Below are positions 1-10,714 of a stretch of 13,762 nucleotides of DNA, in pieces. The position numbers and the translations under genes were made by a program. Positions within the stretch are counted from its first letter, which is position 1, and every line of letters starts with the position of its first letter. The notes below the pieces were generated by a model that was not told the origin of the DNA, did not search any database, and worked only from the letters and a program-made list of their open reading frames with translations. Origin of the DNA: Pseudomonadota bacterium (GTDB taxonomy: Bacteria > Pseudomonadota > Alphaproteobacteria > Acetobacterales > Acetobacteraceae); NCBI GenBank assembly GCA_021807465.1, contig JAKBCX010000010.1:1-13762 (forward strand). Reading direction: 5' to 3'.

Positions 1-1146
1 AAAAAGCATCAACAACGCTGCATAAGCCGGCATCTTTGCCGCCAAGCCGCCCAGACGGGATAAAACCAGGCCCTCGCCGCGCGCCAGCAACACGCCCGTG
101 CAAACAAACAAACCGGCAATTACAATCCCGTGAGAGAGCATCTGGAACAGCGCGCCCTCAACGCCTTCCACCGTGAAGGTGAAAATACCAATAATGATAA
201 CCCCCATATGAGCAACAGAGGAGTACGCAATCATTCGCTTCATGTCTGTCTGTGCCAATGCAACAAAAGACACGTAAACAACCGCCACAACCCCAAGTAC
301 AAACATCAACGGTTCCGCTGCCGCAGCAGCATTAGGTAGCATGGGTACGGCAAAGCGCAGGAAGCCGTATGCTCCCATTTTGGATAGCACAGCCGCGAGC
401 ATAATGGTGCCCGGAATCGGCGCTTCGCCATATGCATCCGGGAGCCACGTATGCAGTGGCCAAACCGCCGCCTTCACGCCAAAGGAAGCCAAAAAGGCGA
501 GGAACAGCCATATCTGCACGTTGGCCGGTATGGGCGTATGGAGCAACGTAACCATGTCCGTGCTGCCGGCGTTATGCCACATCCAAATCAGCGCCAGCAG
601 CATGAACAACGACCCTGCCAGCGTGAATACAAAGAACTTGATTGCCGCATAAATCCGGCGTTCACCGCCCCAAACGCCGATGATGAGATACATCGGCAAC
701 AGAACAGCTTCGAAAAAGATGTAAAAGAGAACGAAGTCGGTGGCGGCAAACATCCCGACTGTCATCGTCTCCAGCAACAGTAACGCGGCGAAAAAGCCGC
801 GCACACGCCGGGTTACGGAACCGCTCGCCAGAATTGCGATCGGGGTTAAAAACAATGTTAACAAAATTAGGAACAGGCTGATGCCGTCAACGCCCATTCG
901 GTAGGCAACGCCAAGTCCCGCAAGCCACGGTACCGTTTCGGCAAATTGATAACCCGCCACCGACGGATCGAACGCGTACCAAAGGTACACCCCCAGAGCC
1001 AGAACTGCCAAGCTCGTCAGCAGCGCGATCATCCGCGCCCGGCAAGCAATCTCCGCATCCTCGCCTTGCAAGGTTATTAACAGGAACACCCCTGCGAGCG
1101 GCAGGAAAGTAATCAGCGACAGGATGGGAAAACCGAGTTGAGTCAT
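1..1146 (-). CDS. nuoM: NADH-quinone oxidoreductase subunit M (3' part cut by window edge)
   Basis: Antiporter-like membrane subunit of complex I that forms one of the proton channels in the distal membrane arm. The frame is open from ATG at 1146 to the left edge and gives 382 residues; the family is usually about 500, so the last quarter lies outside the window. Visible hallmarks are Glu146 in FFEAVLLPMY, Lys225 in FGVKAAVWPLHTWLPDA and Lys256 in LSKMGAYGFLRF, which correspond to the conserved Glu and Lys residues of the proton path, plus the LSHG motif near residue 337. It is mostly hydrophobic helices. The start is three bases after the nuoL stop, with a weak SD (GGGTGAG) in the end of nuoL. 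NuoN would be expected next, beyond the edge. No frameshift is seen. Confidence 0.97.
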   Translation of the reverse strand, partial: MTQLGFPILSLITFLPLAGVFLLITLQGEDAEIACRARMIALLTSLAVLALGVYLWYAFDPSVAGYQFAETVPWLAGLGVAYRMGVDGISLFLILLTLFLTPIAILASGSVTRRVRGFFAALLLLETMTVGMFAATDFVLFYIFFEAVLLPMYLIIGVWGGERRIYAAIKFFVFTLAGSLFMLLALIWMWHNAGSTDMVTLLHTPIPANVQIWLFLAFLASFGVKAAVWPLHTWLPDAYGEAPIPGTIMLAAVLSKMGAYGFLRFAVPMLPNAAAAAEPLMFVLGVVAVVYVSFVALAQTDMKRMIAYSSVAHMGVIIIGIFTFTVEGVEGALFQMLSHGIVIAGLFVCTGVLLARGEGLVLSRLGGLAAKMPAYAALLMLF

Positions 1147-1149
1147 GGC

Positions 1150-3072
1150 TTATCTCACCCAGAGAAAGAGGCTGAGGAAGGCGATGAGGCCGATCAGCAT
1201 AACAAAAGCATAGAACGCAATGGACCCAGTCTGAAGTTTGACCGTCTGCGTTGATGCGTCAGCCGTTAGCGCGGCAAGCCCGTTCGGCACGCCATCAATC
1301 ACTTGCTCATCGCCGAAGCGCCAGGCAAATTTGGCCAAACGTAGCGCCGGGCGCACCAATAGTGCGTCGTAAATTTCGTCAAAGTACCATTTATTGAGCA
1401 GAAACCTGTAGAGCACGCCGAACCGCTGCGATAGCACCCCAGGCAAAGCCGGCACAAACACGTAAAACAAAAAGGCAACAACGAGGCCGGACACGGCCAA
1501 CACCAATGGGGCGAGTGTTACCCAGGTAGGATTGGCATCCAGCAACGTCATAACCGAATTCGCCGGCACCTGAACACTCTGCCCCCAGAACCTGGGAAAA
1601 TCAGCCCCGATAAAATATTTCCGTAATTCAAAACCACTTCCAAGGGCCCCCACTCCTAAAACAGCAAGCGGCGCCAGCATGACCAGCGGGCTTTCATGCA
1701 CATGCTCCTGCACATGCTTGGGCGCCCTGGAAGTTCCATGGAAGGTCAGCAGGAAAAGGCGGAAGATATAAAAAGCCGTCAGACCAGCGGTAACAACACC
1801 ACAAACCCAGCCATAAAACCCAGCCGGTGTATGGATGGCATAGGCAGCCGCCAAAATTGCATCTTTTGAATAATAGCCCGAGAACGGCGGAATCCCAGCG
1901 AGCGCAAGCGCGCCAAAGAGCATCATCAGCCACGTCATGGGCAGCTTTCGCGCGATGCCCCCCATCAACCGTACATCCTGCTCATCAGACATGGCATGGA
2001 TGACCGAACCCGCCGCCAAGAACAGCAGCGCCTTGAAGAAAGCGTGGTTGATAAGATGGAACATCGCCACTGGGTAAGCGCCAACACCAGCCGCCAGAAA
2101 CATGTATCCCAGTTGCGAGCAAGTGGAGTAAGCAATGATCCGCTTTATGTCGTTCTGCACACAACCAATAGTGCCCGCAAATAAAGCAGTAGTCGCACCA
2201 ATAATGGTAATGAACTCCATCGCCGCCGGCGCCTGGTTGATGAGCGGTGACATGCGCACGATCATGAACACACCAGCCGCCACCATGGTTGCTGCATGGA
2301 TAAGCGCAGAAATCGGCGTGGGGCCTTCCATCGCGTCAGCCAGCCAGGTGTGCAGGAAAATCTGGGCCGATTTTCCCATCGCGCCGATGAAAAGAAGGAA
2401 GGCAATCACCTCAAGCACAGGGAACATTGCGCCAAACAAGTGGTAGTCATCCGCAACATGCGAAGCCGCCGTGGCGAAAATCTTGTCGAAGGAGATGGTC
2501 CCAAATACGTAATAGGTCAGTGCAATGCCTATGGCAAAACCAACATCACCTACCCGATTTACGATGAAAGCCTTGATGGCTGCGGCGTTGGCCGCGGGTT
2601 TTTCGTACCAGTAGCCAATCAGCAAATAGGAAACGAGGCCGACACCTTCCCAGCCAAAAAAGAGCTGCAGCAAATTATTCGCCGTCACCAGCATAAGCAT
2701 GGCAAAGGTAAACAGCGACATATAAGCAAAGAAACGTGGCTTCGTCTTATCATGCGCCATATAGCCCACAGAGTAGACATGGATGAGCATGGAAACCACG
2801 CTCACCATCGCCACCATGGCAAGGCTCAGCATGTCCTGCCGCAAAGACCAGGCCGCCGTGAAGCTGCCCACGGAAACCCACTCCACCACGCGCACCGGGC
2901 CAGAAATACCGTGCTGCAGCCCCGCGGCCAGCGTAGCCAAACCGGCTGCGGCGGAGACAAGCATAAACAAAACACTCGCACCCACGGCAAAAGTTTTGCC
3001 AATGAATGGACGCGCCACACCCGCAAGAATGGCACCCACCAGCGGCGCAAAAACGGCGATCAGCGTGAGCAT
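1150..3072 (-). CDS. nuoL: NADH-quinone oxidoreductase subunit L
   Basis: Largest antiporter-like subunit of complex I, at the far end of the membrane arm, whose long C-terminal lateral helix runs along the other pump subunits. I start it at ATG 3072, giving 640 residues, close to the usual length. The frame also offers TTG at 3078, but that codon directly abuts the SD AAGGG (3079-3083), while the ATG lies 6 bases after it. Counting from the ATG, Glu142 (GWEGVGLVSYLL), Asp176 (NRVGDV), Lys234 (GKSAQIFLHTWLADAMEGPT), His259, His339, His343 and Lys347 (HAFFKALLF) match the proton-path residues of the family. The C-terminus ends in a hydrophobic helix that would anchor the lateral helix. The gap from the nuoK stop is 2 bp and to nuoM 3 bp. 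Confidence 0.98.
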   Translation of the reverse strand: MLTLIAVFAPLVGAILAGVARPFIGKTFAVGASVLFMLVSAAAGLATLAAGLQHGISGPVRVVEWVSVGSFTAAWSLRQDMLSLAMVAMVSVVSMLIHVYSVGYMAHDKTKPRFFAYMSLFTFAMLMLVTANNLLQLFFGWEGVGLVSYLLIGYWYEKPAANAAAIKAFIVNRVGDVGFAIGIALTYYVFGTISFDKIFATAASHVADDYHLFGAMFPVLEVIAFLLFIGAMGKSAQIFLHTWLADAMEGPTPISALIHAATMVAAGVFMIVRMSPLINQAPAAMEFITIIGATTALFAGTIGCVQNDIKRIIAYSTCSQLGYMFLAAGVGAYPVAMFHLINHAFFKALLFLAAGSVIHAMSDEQDVRLMGGIARKLPMTWLMMLFGALALAGIPPFSGYYSKDAILAAAYAIHTPAGFYGWVCGVVTAGLTAFYIFRLFLLTFHGTSRAPKHVQEHVHESPLVMLAPLAVLGVGALGSGFELRKYFIGADFPRFWGQSVQVPANSVMTLLDANPTWVTLAPLVLAVSGLVVAFLFYVFVPALPGVLSQRFGVLYRFLLNKWYFDEIYDALLVRPALRLAKFAWRFGDEQVIDGVPNGLAALTADASTQTVKLQTGSIAFYAFVMLIGLIAFLSLFLWVR

Positions 3073-3074
3073 AA

Positions 3075-3383
3075 TCAACCCTTCATCATCGTCACGTCCT
3101 CGACCTCGATCGAGCCGCGATTACGGAAATAAATAACCAGAATGGCAAGGCCAATGGCAGACTCAGCCGCCGCTACAGTAAGCACAAACATGGTGAAAAC
3201 TTGCCCAACCATATCGTGTAAAGCGCCTGAAAACGCCACGAAGTTTAAATTGGCCGCAAGCAAGATCAGCTCAATCGACATCATGATGACGATGATATTC
3301 TTCCGGTTCATGAAGATACCGAAGATGCCAATCACCAGAAGCAATCCAGCAACAACCAAATAGTGAGATAGAGGAACCAACAT
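3075..3383 (-). CDS. nuoK: NADH-quinone oxidoreductase subunit K
   Basis: Small three-helix membrane subunit of complex I (homologue of mitochondrial ND4L) linking the quinone end to the antiporter-like subunits. From ATG 3383 it has 102 residues, as in the family. Glu38 ([16 protein letters not shown]) and Glu74 ([11 protein letters not shown]) are the two buried glutamates (E36 and E72 in E. coli) needed for coupling. A GTG at 3386 is possible, but the strong SD AAGGAGG lies 7 bases before the ATG and only 4 before the GTG. The nuoJ stop TGA and this ATG share one base (TGATG), which suggests translational coupling. Confidence 0.97.
   Translation of the reverse strand: MLVPLSHYLVVAGLLLVIGIFGIFMNRKNIIVIMMSIELILLAANLNFVAFSGALHDMVGQVFTMFVLTVAAAESAIGLAILVIYFRNRGSIEVEDVTMMKG
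3079..3083 (-). promoter_or_regulatory. Shine-Dalgarno of nuoL, decides start
   Basis: AAGGG within the last codons of nuoK, 6 bases before ATG 3072. It touches the alternative TTG at 3078, so it rules that start out. Confidence 0.8.
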
Positions 3384-4012
3384 CACAGCGCCTCCTTCTC
3401 AGGCAGCACCGCACCTTCATTTAGCTTGGCAGGTACCATAACAAGCGTATCCTCCGGTTTGCGGGCGTGCTGCTGCGCCAAATTCTGGGTCTTGGCACGT
3501 TTACGGTCACGGTGGGTCAGCACAATCGCGCCGATCATGGCCACCAGCAGGATCATGCCTGAAAGCTGGAAGAGCGGCAGATAGCTCGTATAAATCAGGC
3601 TGCCCAGCGCCACTGTGTTAGTCTCATTCGCGGGCGTGGGGAACATACGTGCGTAGGAGGCAGCGGGGGCCACCGTCCATCCCGCCATAACAATGGCAAG
3701 CTCCGCAAACAGTACCAGCGCCACCAGCGCACCTATGGGCGCATAACGCTGGAACCCTTCCCGCCACGCTGCAAAATCCACGTCGAGCATCATCACGACG
3801 AACAAGAACAGGACCGCGACTGCACCAACATACACAATGGCCAGGATGAAGGCCAAAAACTCCGCTCCTGCCAACAGAAATAGAATGGAGGCATTAACGA
3901 AGGCCAGAATGAGGAACAGCACCGCATGCACTGGGTTGCGGCTGGTTACCACCATTACCGCAGAAGCCAACAGGATGAAGGAGAACAAATAAAACGCTAA
4001 ATTGGCAATCAT
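3383..4012 (-). CDS. nuoJ: NADH-quinone oxidoreductase subunit J
   Basis: Membrane subunit of complex I (ND6 homologue) near the quinone cavity. It has 209 residues from ATG 4012, with about five hydrophobic helices in the first 170 residues and a charged cytoplasmic tail rich in Lys/Arg/Glu. The signature third helix, [20 protein letters not shown] at 51-70, contains Tyr61, the equivalent of E. coli Tyr59 at the pi-bulge that moves during turnover. It is longer than the E. coli protein (184) because of the tail (about 170-209), which is not unusual outside enterobacteria. It starts 9 bp after the nuoI stop with SD AGAGG 6 bases before the ATG. Its last codons carry the SD of nuoK. Confidence 0.97.
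   Translation of the reverse strand: MIANLAFYLFSFILLASAVMVVTSRNPVHAVLFLILAFVNASILFLLAGAEFLAFILAIVYVGAVAVLFLFVVMMLDVDFAAWREGFQRYAPIGALVALVLFAELAIVMAGWTVAPAASYARMFPTPANETNTVALGSLIYTSYLPLFQLSGMILLVAMIGAIVLTHRDRKRAKTQNLAQQHARKPEDTLVMVPAKLNEGAVLPEKEAL
3391..3397 (-). promoter_or_regulatory. Strong Shine-Dalgarno of nuoK
   Basis: AAGGAGG in the last codons of nuoJ, 7 bases before ATG 3383. It is the longest SD match seen in the operon and favours the ATG over the GTG one codon earlier. Confidence 0.85.
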
Positions 4013-4021
4013 GGCTGGCCT

Positions 4022-4510
4022 CTACCGGTAAGGGGCATCGAGTTCCAGCCGCTTGGCCAGTTCCGGCTCCCACCGGTCGCCATTATCAAGCAGCTTGGCT
4101 TTATTATAGAGCAACTCCTCGCGCGTTTCCGCAGCGAACTCAAAATTTGGCCCCTCCACAATTGCGTCCACCGGGCAAGCCTCTTCGCACAGCCCGCAAT
4201 AGATGCACTTTGTCATATCAATATCGTAGCGCGTCGTGCGGCGCGAACCATCTTCACGGGGTTCAGCCTCGATAGTGATTGCCTGTGCCGGGCACACCGC
4301 TTCGCACAATTTGCAGGCGATACAGCGCTCCTCGCCATTCGGATAGCGGCGCAGCGCATGCTCGCCCTTAAAGCGCGCGCTCGTCGGGTTTTTTTCATAA
4401 GGATAATTGATGGTGACCTTCGGTTTGAAAAAGAACTTCAAGGTCAGAGCCAGGCCGCTGAGAATTTCCCAGAGTACCAGCCCCCATGCCATCCGGGCCA
4501 AACGATTCAT
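4022..4510 (-). CDS. nuoI: NADH-quinone oxidoreductase subunit I (two [4Fe-4S] clusters)
   Basis: Peripheral-arm ferredoxin-like subunit (TYKY/NDUFS8 homologue) that passes electrons through clusters N6a and N6b to N2 in NuoB. It has 162 residues, the usual length for alphaproteobacteria and mitochondria. Two complete CxxCxxCxxxCP motifs are present: Cys63/66/69/73 ([12 protein letters not shown]) and Cys102/105/108/112 ([12 protein letters not shown]). The N-terminal amphipathic region (1-30) probably lies on the membrane. ATG 4510 follows the nuoH stop by 9 bp, and GAGG overlapping that stop codon acts as the SD. Nothing unusual is seen. Confidence 0.98.
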   Translation of the reverse strand: MNRLARMAWGLVLWEILSGLALTLKFFFKPKVTINYPYEKNPTSARFKGEHALRRYPNGEERCIACKLCEAVCPAQAITIEAEPREDGSRRTTRYDIDMTKCIYCGLCEEACPVDAIVEGPNFEFAAETREELLYNKAKLLDNGDRWEPELAKRLELDAPYR

Positions 4511-4519
4511 TGTGCAACC

Positions 4520-5533
4520 TCACACATTGGGCAGCCACCCGAAATATTCCATCACCCCCGCCACGGCCACGAGATAAACGAGCGAGATCGGCAGAAACAC
4601 TTTCCACCCCAGGGCCATCAACTGGTCGTAACGCAGGCGCGGCAGCGTGGCGCGCACCCACACGAACACGAACAGACAGATCAAAACCTTGAAGAGGAAC
4701 CAGAAAACACCAGGAATCAACGTAAACGGCGCAAAGGGGATTGGCGACAGCCAGCCCCCAAGGAACAGCGTTGTTGTCATACCGCTGATCAGGATCATGT
4801 TGGCATATTCACCCAGGAAAAACAGCGCAAAAGACATGGCGCTGTATTCCACGAAAAAGCCCGCCACAATTTCCGACTCACCCTCCGCCAAATCGAACGG
4901 CGCACGGTTCGTTTCCGCCAGCCCCGAGATGAAGAAGATGATAAATAGCGGGAAGAGTGGAATTGCCAGCCATAGATGACGCTGGGCCAGCACGATATCG
5001 TTAAGGTTCAAACTGCCAACACAGACAAGAACCGTGACAATAATGAAGCCCATAGAGACTTCATAGGACACCATCTGCGCCGCGCTGCGCAGGGCGCCAA
5101 GAAAGGCATACTTAGAATTACTCGCCCAGCCGGCAATAATAATGCCGTAAACACCCAGCGACGAGATCGCGAACAGGTATAATACGCCGACATTGATATT
5201 GGCGACGGCCCAATGATTATTCACCGGAATCACCGCCCAAGCCACTACGGCAAGGCCAAAAGTAATCATCGGTGCCATGATAAACAGGAGGCGATCCGCA
5301 CCTGCGGGAATGATGGTCTCCTTGAACAACATCTTCAAGGCATCAGCAAAAGGCTGCCAAAGCCCGAAAGGCCCGACGATATTCGGCCCCCTGCGCAACT
5401 GAATGGCGCCCATCACCCGGCGCTCAAAATAGGTGAGATACGCAACACCGATGAGGAGCGGCACGATCAGCGCCAAGGACTCCAAGAGTGTCAGGATCAC
5501 AATTCCTAAATTTGTTTCAAAAAACGCGTTCAT
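4520..5533 (-). CDS. nuoH: NADH-quinone oxidoreductase subunit H
   Basis: Membrane subunit (ND1 homologue) that forms much of the quinone-access tunnel and the entry to the chain of charged residues in the membrane arm. It has 337 residues and about eight helices. Diagnostic motifs are [16 protein letters not shown] (36-51), [20 protein letters not shown] (135-154), [20 protein letters not shown] (206-225) with its acidic E-channel residues, and [13 protein letters not shown] near the C-terminus. Its ATG overlaps the nuoG stop as ATGA (5530-5533), and the SD GGAGG (5541-5545) lies in the last codons of nuoG, so translation is likely coupled. Confidence 0.98.
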   Translation of the reverse strand: MNAFFETNLGIVILTLLESLALIVPLLIGVAYLTYFERRVMGAIQLRRGPNIVGPFGLWQPFADALKMLFKETIIPAGADRLLFIMAPMITFGLAVVAWAVIPVNNHWAVANINVGVLYLFAISSLGVYGIIIAGWASNSKYAFLGALRSAAQMVSYEVSMGFIIVTVLVCVGSLNLNDIVLAQRHLWLAIPLFPLFIIFFISGLAETNRAPFDLAEGESEIVAGFFVEYSAMSFALFFLGEYANMILISGMTTTLFLGGWLSPIPFAPFTLIPGVFWFLFKVLICLFVFVWVRATLPRLRYDQLMALGWKVFLPISLVYLVAVAGVMEYFGWLPNV

Positions 5534-7590
5534 TCCGCCGCCTCCGCCGCTGCTGGCGCATGGGCAGCAATGCAGGCCGCCATAGTAGGACTGGCCCGGC
5601 TAATGGAGTCCGTTTGGTAATAATTAGAGAAAACAGGGGTAAATGGCACGTTACTCATCGCCGCTACATCACCGGCTGGAACGGCCGTATCCGTGCCCGC
5701 AAACCTATGGAATCCGCCGTCAACCGCGAAAACCGGATACGAATCAGCCAGATGCGCGCGCAGCTCCTGCAACGTGTCGTAAGGAAGCGCATGCCCCATA
5801 TAGGCACTTAGGGCACGAATTATTCGCCAATCCTCGCGCGCATCACCCGGCGGCTTCACAGCCACGGCACCGTATTGCACGCGCCCCTCAGTGTTCACAT
5901 AGGTACCATCTTTCTCGGTGTAAGCGGCGCCGGGTAATATCACATCAGCCCGCGCGGCCCCGGTATCACCATGGTGCCCCTGGTAGATAACAAATGTGTC
6001 CTTACCAATGGCAGCCACGTCCAGCTCATCCGCAGCCTGCAGCCATAGCACATCAACGCCGCCGCGAAGCATCTGGGTTGTCGCCTTGCCCGCCACACCC
6101 GGCACAAAGCCAATATCCAGCGCGCCTGTACGTGCCGCAGCATTGTGCAGCACGTTGAACCCGTGCCATTCCGTGGTCAGCATGTTATACTTCAATGCCA
6201 ACTGCCACGCCGCCGAATGAATAGCCGCGCCATCGGGCCGGGCTAGCACGCCAGCGCCAAGAATAATCATTGGTTTCTTGGCTGCCGCGAGAACATTCGC
6301 AAACGGCGCCAAGCCATCGAGCAATGCCCCTATGGCCTCAGGCCCGGCACCAACCTGATCAACCGGATAGGTAAGCTGATGGGGCATGCCAATCAGCCCC
6401 ACCATAAACCCGCCAGCCAGCCAACGCTTGCGAATGCGCGCATTCAATACCGGTGCTTCGTGGCGCGGGTTGCTGCCGATAATCAGCAGCGCATCCGCTT
6501 CATCAATCCCAGCAATCGTCGTGTTGAAAAGATAGAAGCTCCGGCGCGAACTATCAAAAACCGCACCATCCTGCCGGCAATCGATATTCTGCGAACCCAT
6601 CGCTGTAAAAAACTGCTTAAGCGCCAGCAGGCTCTCCACATCACACTGATCACCAGCAATGGCACCCAACTTGTCGGGCGTCACACCCTTCATGCGTGCG
6701 GCAATCACCGCAAACACCTCTTCCCAGCTCGCCGGCCGCAACTTGCCATTTTCCCGCAACCAAGGGCGGTCCAATCGGCGGCGCTTCAGCCCATCAACCG
6801 AGAAGCGTGACTTATCGCCCAGCCACTCCTCATTCACATCGTCATTCATGCGCGGCAAAATGCGCAGCACTTCGGCGCCGCGCGCATCAACGCGGATATT
6901 CGCCCCCACGGCATCCAGCACATCCACGCTATCTGTTTTACGCAACTCCCAGGGCCGGGCCGTAAACGCGTAGGGTTTGGAAGTCAGCGCGCCAACCGGG
7001 CAAAGATCAATAATGTTGCCCGACAATTCAGAACTCAGGGCCTTCTGCACGTAGGTGCCAACCTGCGTTGTTTCACCACGGGAAGTCGCGCCCAATTCAG
7101 CAACACCGGCAACCTCTGTGGTGAAACGGATGCAACGCGTGCAATGAATGCAGCGCGTCATAGTCGTTTTAACCAACGGCCCCCAATCAGGCTGCGTCAC
7201 AGCGCGCTTGGCCTCATCATAGCGCGAATAATCACGGCCGTAGCTTACAGCTTCGTCCTGCAGGTCGCACTCGCCGCCCTGGTCGCAAATTGGGCAATCT
7301 AGCGGATGGTTGATGAGTAGAAACTCCATCACACCGCGCCGCCCCTTGCGGACCATTTCTGTATCGGTATGCACAACCATGCCGTCAGAAACCGGCATAC
7401 CACAAGCCGCCTGCGGGCGCGGCGGCATCTTCTCAATCTCCACCAGGCACATGCGGCAATTCCCGGCAACGGATAGCCGTTCATGGTAGCAAAAACGCGG
7501 GATCTCGACCCCAGCTGCTTCAGCTGCCTGAATCACCGAGGAGCCGTTCGGAACCTCTACCTCAATACCGTCAATCGTAACCTTTGCCAT
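5530..7590 (-). CDS. nuoG: NADH-quinone oxidoreductase subunit G (Fe-S subunit)
   Basis: Large iron-sulfur subunit of the NADH dehydrogenase module (75 kDa/NDUFS1 homologue), 686 residues. The N-terminal ferredoxin-like domain holds a [2Fe-2S] site at Cys34/45/48/63. It is followed by the His-ligated [4Fe-4S] site His95/Cys99/Cys102/Cys108 ([14 protein letters not shown]) and a second [4Fe-4S] site Cys147/150/153/197. The rest (about 215-640) is a molybdopterin-oxidoreductase-like fold that is structural in this family. The extra N7 cysteine set of the enterobacterial protein is missing, as in alphaproteobacteria and mitochondria. The C-terminus has [11 protein letters not shown], a motif shared with mitochondrial homologues, then an Ala/Glu-rich tail. 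It starts 3 bp after nuoF with SD GGAG (7597-7600). Confidence 0.98.
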   Translation of the reverse strand: MAKVTIDGIEVEVPNGSSVIQAAEAAGVEIPRFCYHERLSVAGNCRMCLVEIEKMPPRPQAACGMPVSDGMVVHTDTEMVRKGRRGVMEFLLINHPLDCPICDQGGECDLQDEAVSYGRDYSRYDEAKRAVTQPDWGPLVKTTMTRCIHCTRCIRFTTEVAGVAELGATSRGETTQVGTYVQKALSSELSGNIIDLCPVGALTSKPYAFTARPWELRKTDSVDVLDAVGANIRVDARGAEVLRILPRMNDDVNEEWLGDKSRFSVDGLKRRRLDRPWLRENGKLRPASWEEVFAVIAARMKGVTPDKLGAIAGDQCDVESLLALKQFFTAMGSQNIDCRQDGAVFDSSRRSFYLFNTTIAGIDEADALLIIGSNPRHEAPVLNARIRKRWLAGGFMVGLIGMPHQLTYPVDQVGAGPEAIGALLDGLAPFANVLAAAKKPMIILGAGVLARPDGAAIHSAAWQLALKYNMLTTEWHGFNVLHNAAARTGALDIGFVPGVAGKATTQMLRGGVDVLWLQAADELDVAAIGKDTFVIYQGHHGDTGAARADVILPGAAYTEKDGTYVNTEGRVQYGAVAVKPPGDAREDWRIIRALSAYMGHALPYDTLQELRAHLADSYPVFAVDGGFHRFAGTDTAVPAGDVAAMSNVPFTPVFSNYYQTDSISRASPTMAACIAAHAPAAAEAAE

Positions 7591-7593
7591 GGC

Positions 7594-8889
7594 TTACTCC
7601 GCCGCCTGCGCCATAGGCTTTGGCGGCTGATAATCAGTTGCCCTCGCCTCCACCTGCGGCCTGAACGCGCGCATCATCCCTTGAATGGGCCACGATGCGG
7701 CTTCACCGAATGCACAAATCGTATGGCCAGCAACCTGCGTCGTCACCTGCTCCAGCAAATGAATATCAGCCAGAGCCGCCTTACCCTGCACAACGCGGTC
7801 CATCATTCGCATCATCCACCCCGTGCCTTCACGGCACGGCGTGCATTGACCGCAGCTCTCATGTTTGAAGAATTTAGAGAGACGCCAAATCGCCTTAACC
7901 ACATCAGCGGACTTATCCATGACGATGATGGCCCCCGACCCCATGCCACTCTTCACCGCGGCCAAAGAATCGAAATCCATCAGCTGAGTATCGCACATTT
8001 CCTTATTCAGGATCGGCATAGAAGCACCACCTGGAATAATGGCCTGCAAATTATCCCAGCCGCCACGCACGCCACCCGCATGTTTCTCTATGAGATCCTT
8101 CAGCGGGATTCCCATCTCTTCCTCAACATTGCAGGGATTATTCACATGGCCGGAGATGCAAAAAATCTTCGTTCCGGAATTTTTTGGGCGCCCGAGTGCC
8201 GAAAACCAAGCCGCACCACGGCGCAAAATGGTGGGCACTCCTGCAATCGTCTCAACATTATTCACCGTGGTCGGGCAGCCATACAGGCCCATGGCAGCCG
8301 GGAAAGGCGGCTTCATGCGCGGCATTCCCTTCTTGCCCTCCAGGCTTTCCAGCAACGCTGACTCTTCGCCGCAAATATAAGCCCCGGCGCCGCGATGCAG
8401 AATCAGATCAAAATCCCAGCCAGAGCCAGCGGCATTCTTACCTAGCAACCCCGCGGCATATGCCTCATCAATGGCTGCCTGAAGACGTTGCGCCTCGTTA
8501 TAATACTCGCCGCGGATATAAATAAAACCAGTATGCGCCCCCATCGCGAAACCAGCGATCAAGCTACCCTCGATCAGCTTCTGCGGTTCGTGCCGCATAA
8601 TATCGCGGTCCTTACAGGTGCCTGGCTCGCTCTCATCCGCGTTCACAACAAGATAATGCGGACGGCCGTCGCTTTCCTTGGGCATGAACGACCATTTCAT
8701 GCCGGTTGGAAAACCAGCCCCGCCACGGCCGCGCATTCCAGAGGCTTTTACCTCCTCAATAATGGCATCCCGGCCACGCGCCAAAATCGCCGCGGTATTG
8801 TCCCAATCGCCTCGCGAACGCGCCCCCGGTAGCCGCCAATCAAGCTGGCCGTAGAGGTTCGTATAGATCCTGTCGGAATCGTTGAGCAT
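7594..8889 (-). CDS. nuoF: NADH-quinone oxidoreductase subunit F (NADH- and FMN-binding)
   Basis: Catalytic subunit (51 kDa/NDUFV1 homologue) that oxidises NADH, passes electrons to FMN and then to cluster N3. It has 431 residues, normal length. The glycine-rich nucleotide and FMN site is [16 protein letters not shown] (51-66), followed by [16 protein letters not shown] (83-98) and [20 protein letters not shown] (167-186), the FMN/NADH signature. The [4Fe-4S] ligands are Cys346/349/352 ([10 protein letters not shown]) and Cys392. ATG 8889 lies 2 bp after the nuoE stop, with SD GGAG formed by the last codons of nuoE. Confidence 0.98.
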   Translation of the reverse strand: MLNDSDRIYTNLYGQLDWRLPGARSRGDWDNTAAILARGRDAIIEEVKASGMRGRGGAGFPTGMKWSFMPKESDGRPHYLVVNADESEPGTCKDRDIMRHEPQKLIEGSLIAGFAMGAHTGFIYIRGEYYNEAQRLQAAIDEAYAAGLLGKNAAGSGWDFDLILHRGAGAYICGEESALLESLEGKKGMPRMKPPFPAAMGLYGCPTTVNNVETIAGVPTILRRGAAWFSALGRPKNSGTKIFCISGHVNNPCNVEEEMGIPLKDLIEKHAGGVRGGWDNLQAIIPGGASMPILNKEMCDTQLMDFDSLAAVKSGMGSGAIIVMDKSADVVKAIWRLSKFFKHESCGQCTPCREGTGWMMRMMDRVVQGKAALADIHLLEQVTTQVAGHTICAFGEAASWPIQGMMRAFRPQVEARATDYQPPKPMAQAAE

Positions 8890-8891
8890 GG

Positions 8892-9515
8892 CTACTCCGC
8901 TGGACCGTTGGCAGGTAGAAGTGTCGTTTGGTGCGTAACCGGCGCCGAGGCCTGGCGTCCAATCGTCGAGCCGGCGGGCGGCAAAGCACCACCAGCCTTC
9001 AGCCCATCAAGCAGAGCTTCCGTACGCGCGGCATCAAGGTCTTCATAATAATCATCATTAATCTGAAGAATCGGCGCATTCACACACGCGCCAAGGCACT
9101 CAACCTCGGTCAGCGTAAACAACCCATCCTCACTCGTCTGCCCAAAGCTGGAAATACCGGTTGCCGACTTACAAGTCTTTACAATATCATCCGAACCGCG
9201 CAGCCAACATGGCGTCGTTGTGCAAACTTGCAGATGGTATTTGCCGACAGGCTTGGTATTGAACATCGTATAAAAAGTTGCGTTTTCATAAACGCGAATT
9301 GGCGCAACACCTAGGCGCTGCGCGATCACATCCATTGCAGCCTGCGGCACCCAACCAATGCCGGTCAACCGCGCCATCTGCCGCTGTGCGATATCCAACA
9401 ACGCCTTCACCGCGCTCATCTGCTTACCCGGAGGATACAAGGCTATAGCCTTCGCCACCGCCGCTTCAGAAACGTCATCAAACGCGAAGGTTTGAACTTC
9501 CACCTGCGTACTCAC
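8892..9515 (-). CDS. nuoE: NADH-quinone oxidoreductase subunit E ([2Fe-2S] N1a)
   Basis: 24 kDa (NDUFV2) homologue of the NADH dehydrogenase module, carrying [2Fe-2S] cluster N1a beside the FMN of NuoF. It has 207 residues. The ligands are Cys98 and Cys103 ([10 protein letters not shown]) and Cys140 and Cys144 (CLGACVNAP). The start is GTG at 9515, overlapping the nuoD stop as GTGA (9512-9515), with SD GGTGAG 8 bases upstream. The next in-frame Met (residue 33) would remove conserved N-terminal sequence (FAFDD...YPPGKQ), so GTG is preferred. After about residue 175 the tail is poorly conserved Ala/Pro-rich sequence. Confidence 0.97.
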   Translation of the reverse strand: MSTQVEVQTFAFDDVSEAAVAKAIALYPPGKQMSAVKALLDIAQRQMARLTGIGWVPQAAMDVIAQRLGVAPIRVYENATFYTMFNTKPVGKYHLQVCTTTPCWLRGSDDIVKTCKSATGISSFGQTSEDGLFTLTEVECLGACVNAPILQINDDYYEDLDAARTEALLDGLKAGGALPPAGSTIGRQASAPVTHQTTLLPANGPAE

Positions 9516-10714
9516 CGGTCAATCTCACCAAACACAATGTCCAAAGACCCAAGAATCGCGACCATGTCGGCCAACATATGGCCCTTGCACAGCTTCTCAG
9601 TCGCTTGCAGATGCGCAAAGCCCGTTGCGCGAATCTTGCAACGATACGGACGGTTTGTACCATCCGAAACGAGATAAACTCCAAACTCACCCTTCGGTGC
9701 TTCCACCGCAGTATAAGTAGCGCCCGCCGGCACATGGTAGCCCTCGGTATAAAGCTTGAAATGATGGATTAGCGCCTCCATCGAATGCTTCATCTCCGCG
9801 CGCGTCGGCGGCGCGAATTTGCGGTCCTGCACCTTCACCGGGCCAGGCTTCATTTTTGCCAAACACTGCTTAACAATCTTAACGCTCTCGCGCATCTCCG
9901 CCATGCGAACCAGATAACGATCGTAGCAATCGCCGTTCTTGCCTACAGGAACGTCGAATTGAACTTCGGCATATTTGTCGTATGGCTGGGCGCGACGCAA
10001 ATCCCACGCCACACCAGAACCTCTCAGGGTCGGCCCAGAGAATCCCCAGGACAACGCATCTTCGGCAGAAATTACACCAATATCGACAACCCGCTGCTTC
10101 CAGATTCGATTAGCATTCAGCAGCCGCTCGATCTCATCAACGAAGTTGGGAAACTCTTCCGCCCAAGCCGCGATCCTATCGGTCAGCCCCTCCGGCAAAT
10201 CCTTTGCTACGCCGCCCGGGCGGAAATAATTGGCATGAAAACGAGCGCCCGAAGCAGCCTCATAAAATTCGAGGAGCTTTTCACGCTCCTCGTAGCCCCA
10301 AAGCCCCGGTGTCAGCGCTCCACAATCGAGCGCAAAATGTGAGACGCTGAGCAGATGATTCAACACACGCGTCAATTCCGCGAACATCACGCGAATCCAC
10401 TGTGCGCGCTCGGGAACTGTCACACCAAGCAACTTTTCCGTTGCAAGCGCAAAAGCATGCTCGCAACCCATCGGCGAAACATAATCCAGCCGGTCAAAAT
10501 AAGGCAGAGCCTGTAAATAGCTCTTATACTCGATCAGCTTTTCCGTGCCACGATGTAACAAGCCGATATGCGGATCGGCCCGCTCGATCACCTCGCCATC
10601 CATTTCCAAAATAAGGCGGAGTACGCCATGTGCAGATGGATGCTGCGGGCCAAAATTGATCGTATGATTGTCAATTTCCACAGCCTTGGCAGATGGTGCC
10701 ATAATCTCACTCAT
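9512..10714 (-). CDS. nuoD: NADH-quinone oxidoreductase subunit D (49 kDa subunit)
   Basis: Connecting-module subunit (NDUFS2 homologue, related to the large subunit of NiFe hydrogenases) that with NuoB forms the quinone reduction site. It has 400 residues. The N-terminus has [15 protein letters not shown]; by position His29 and Tyr78 (DRLDYVS) are the quinone head-group ligands. HRGTEKL is at 54-60, and the protein ends with the conserved GEIDR. It is a separate gene, not fused to nuoC as in E. coli. ATG 10714 overlaps the nuoC stop as ATGA, and SD GGAGG (10721-10725) lies 6 bases upstream. Another Met at residue 5 is less likely because of that SD. Confidence 0.98.
   Translation of the reverse strand: MSEIMAPSAKAVEIDNHTINFGPQHPSAHGVLRLILEMDGEVIERADPHIGLLHRGTEKLIEYKSYLQALPYFDRLDYVSPMGCEHAFALATEKLLGVTVPERAQWIRVMFAELTRVLNHLLSVSHFALDCGALTPGLWGYEEREKLLEFYEAASGARFHANYFRPGGVAKDLPEGLTDRIAAWAEEFPNFVDEIERLLNANRIWKQRVVDIGVISAEDALSWGFSGPTLRGSGVAWDLRRAQPYDKYAEVQFDVPVGKNGDCYDRYLVRMAEMRESVKIVKQCLAKMKPGPVKVQDRKFAPPTRAEMKHSMEALIHHFKLYTEGYHVPAGATYTAVEAPKGEFGVYLVSDGTNRPYRCKIRATGFAHLQATEKLCKGHMLADMVAILGSLDIVFGEIDR

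Noticed and set aside
130..783. Plus-strand short frames in the first kilobase
   Set aside because: The region is fully explained by nuoM on the minus strand, whose frame is open from 1146 to the edge.
2296..3132. Long plus-strand open frame (about 278 codons) opposite nuoL
   Set aside because: It is antisense to a well-conserved gene, has a biased composition rich in His/Arg/Gln typical of a shadow frame, and no recognisable domain or SD.
5530..7590. Missing N7 cluster cysteines in NuoG as a loss-of-function sign
   Set aside because: The extra cluster is restricted to some bacteria; mitochondrial and alphaproteobacterial proteins normally lack it, and all other ligands are present.
7483..8361. 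Plus-strand open frame (292 codons) opposite nuoG/nuoF
   Set aside because: Shadow of the conserved nuoF and nuoG frames; no family resemblance and no supporting context.
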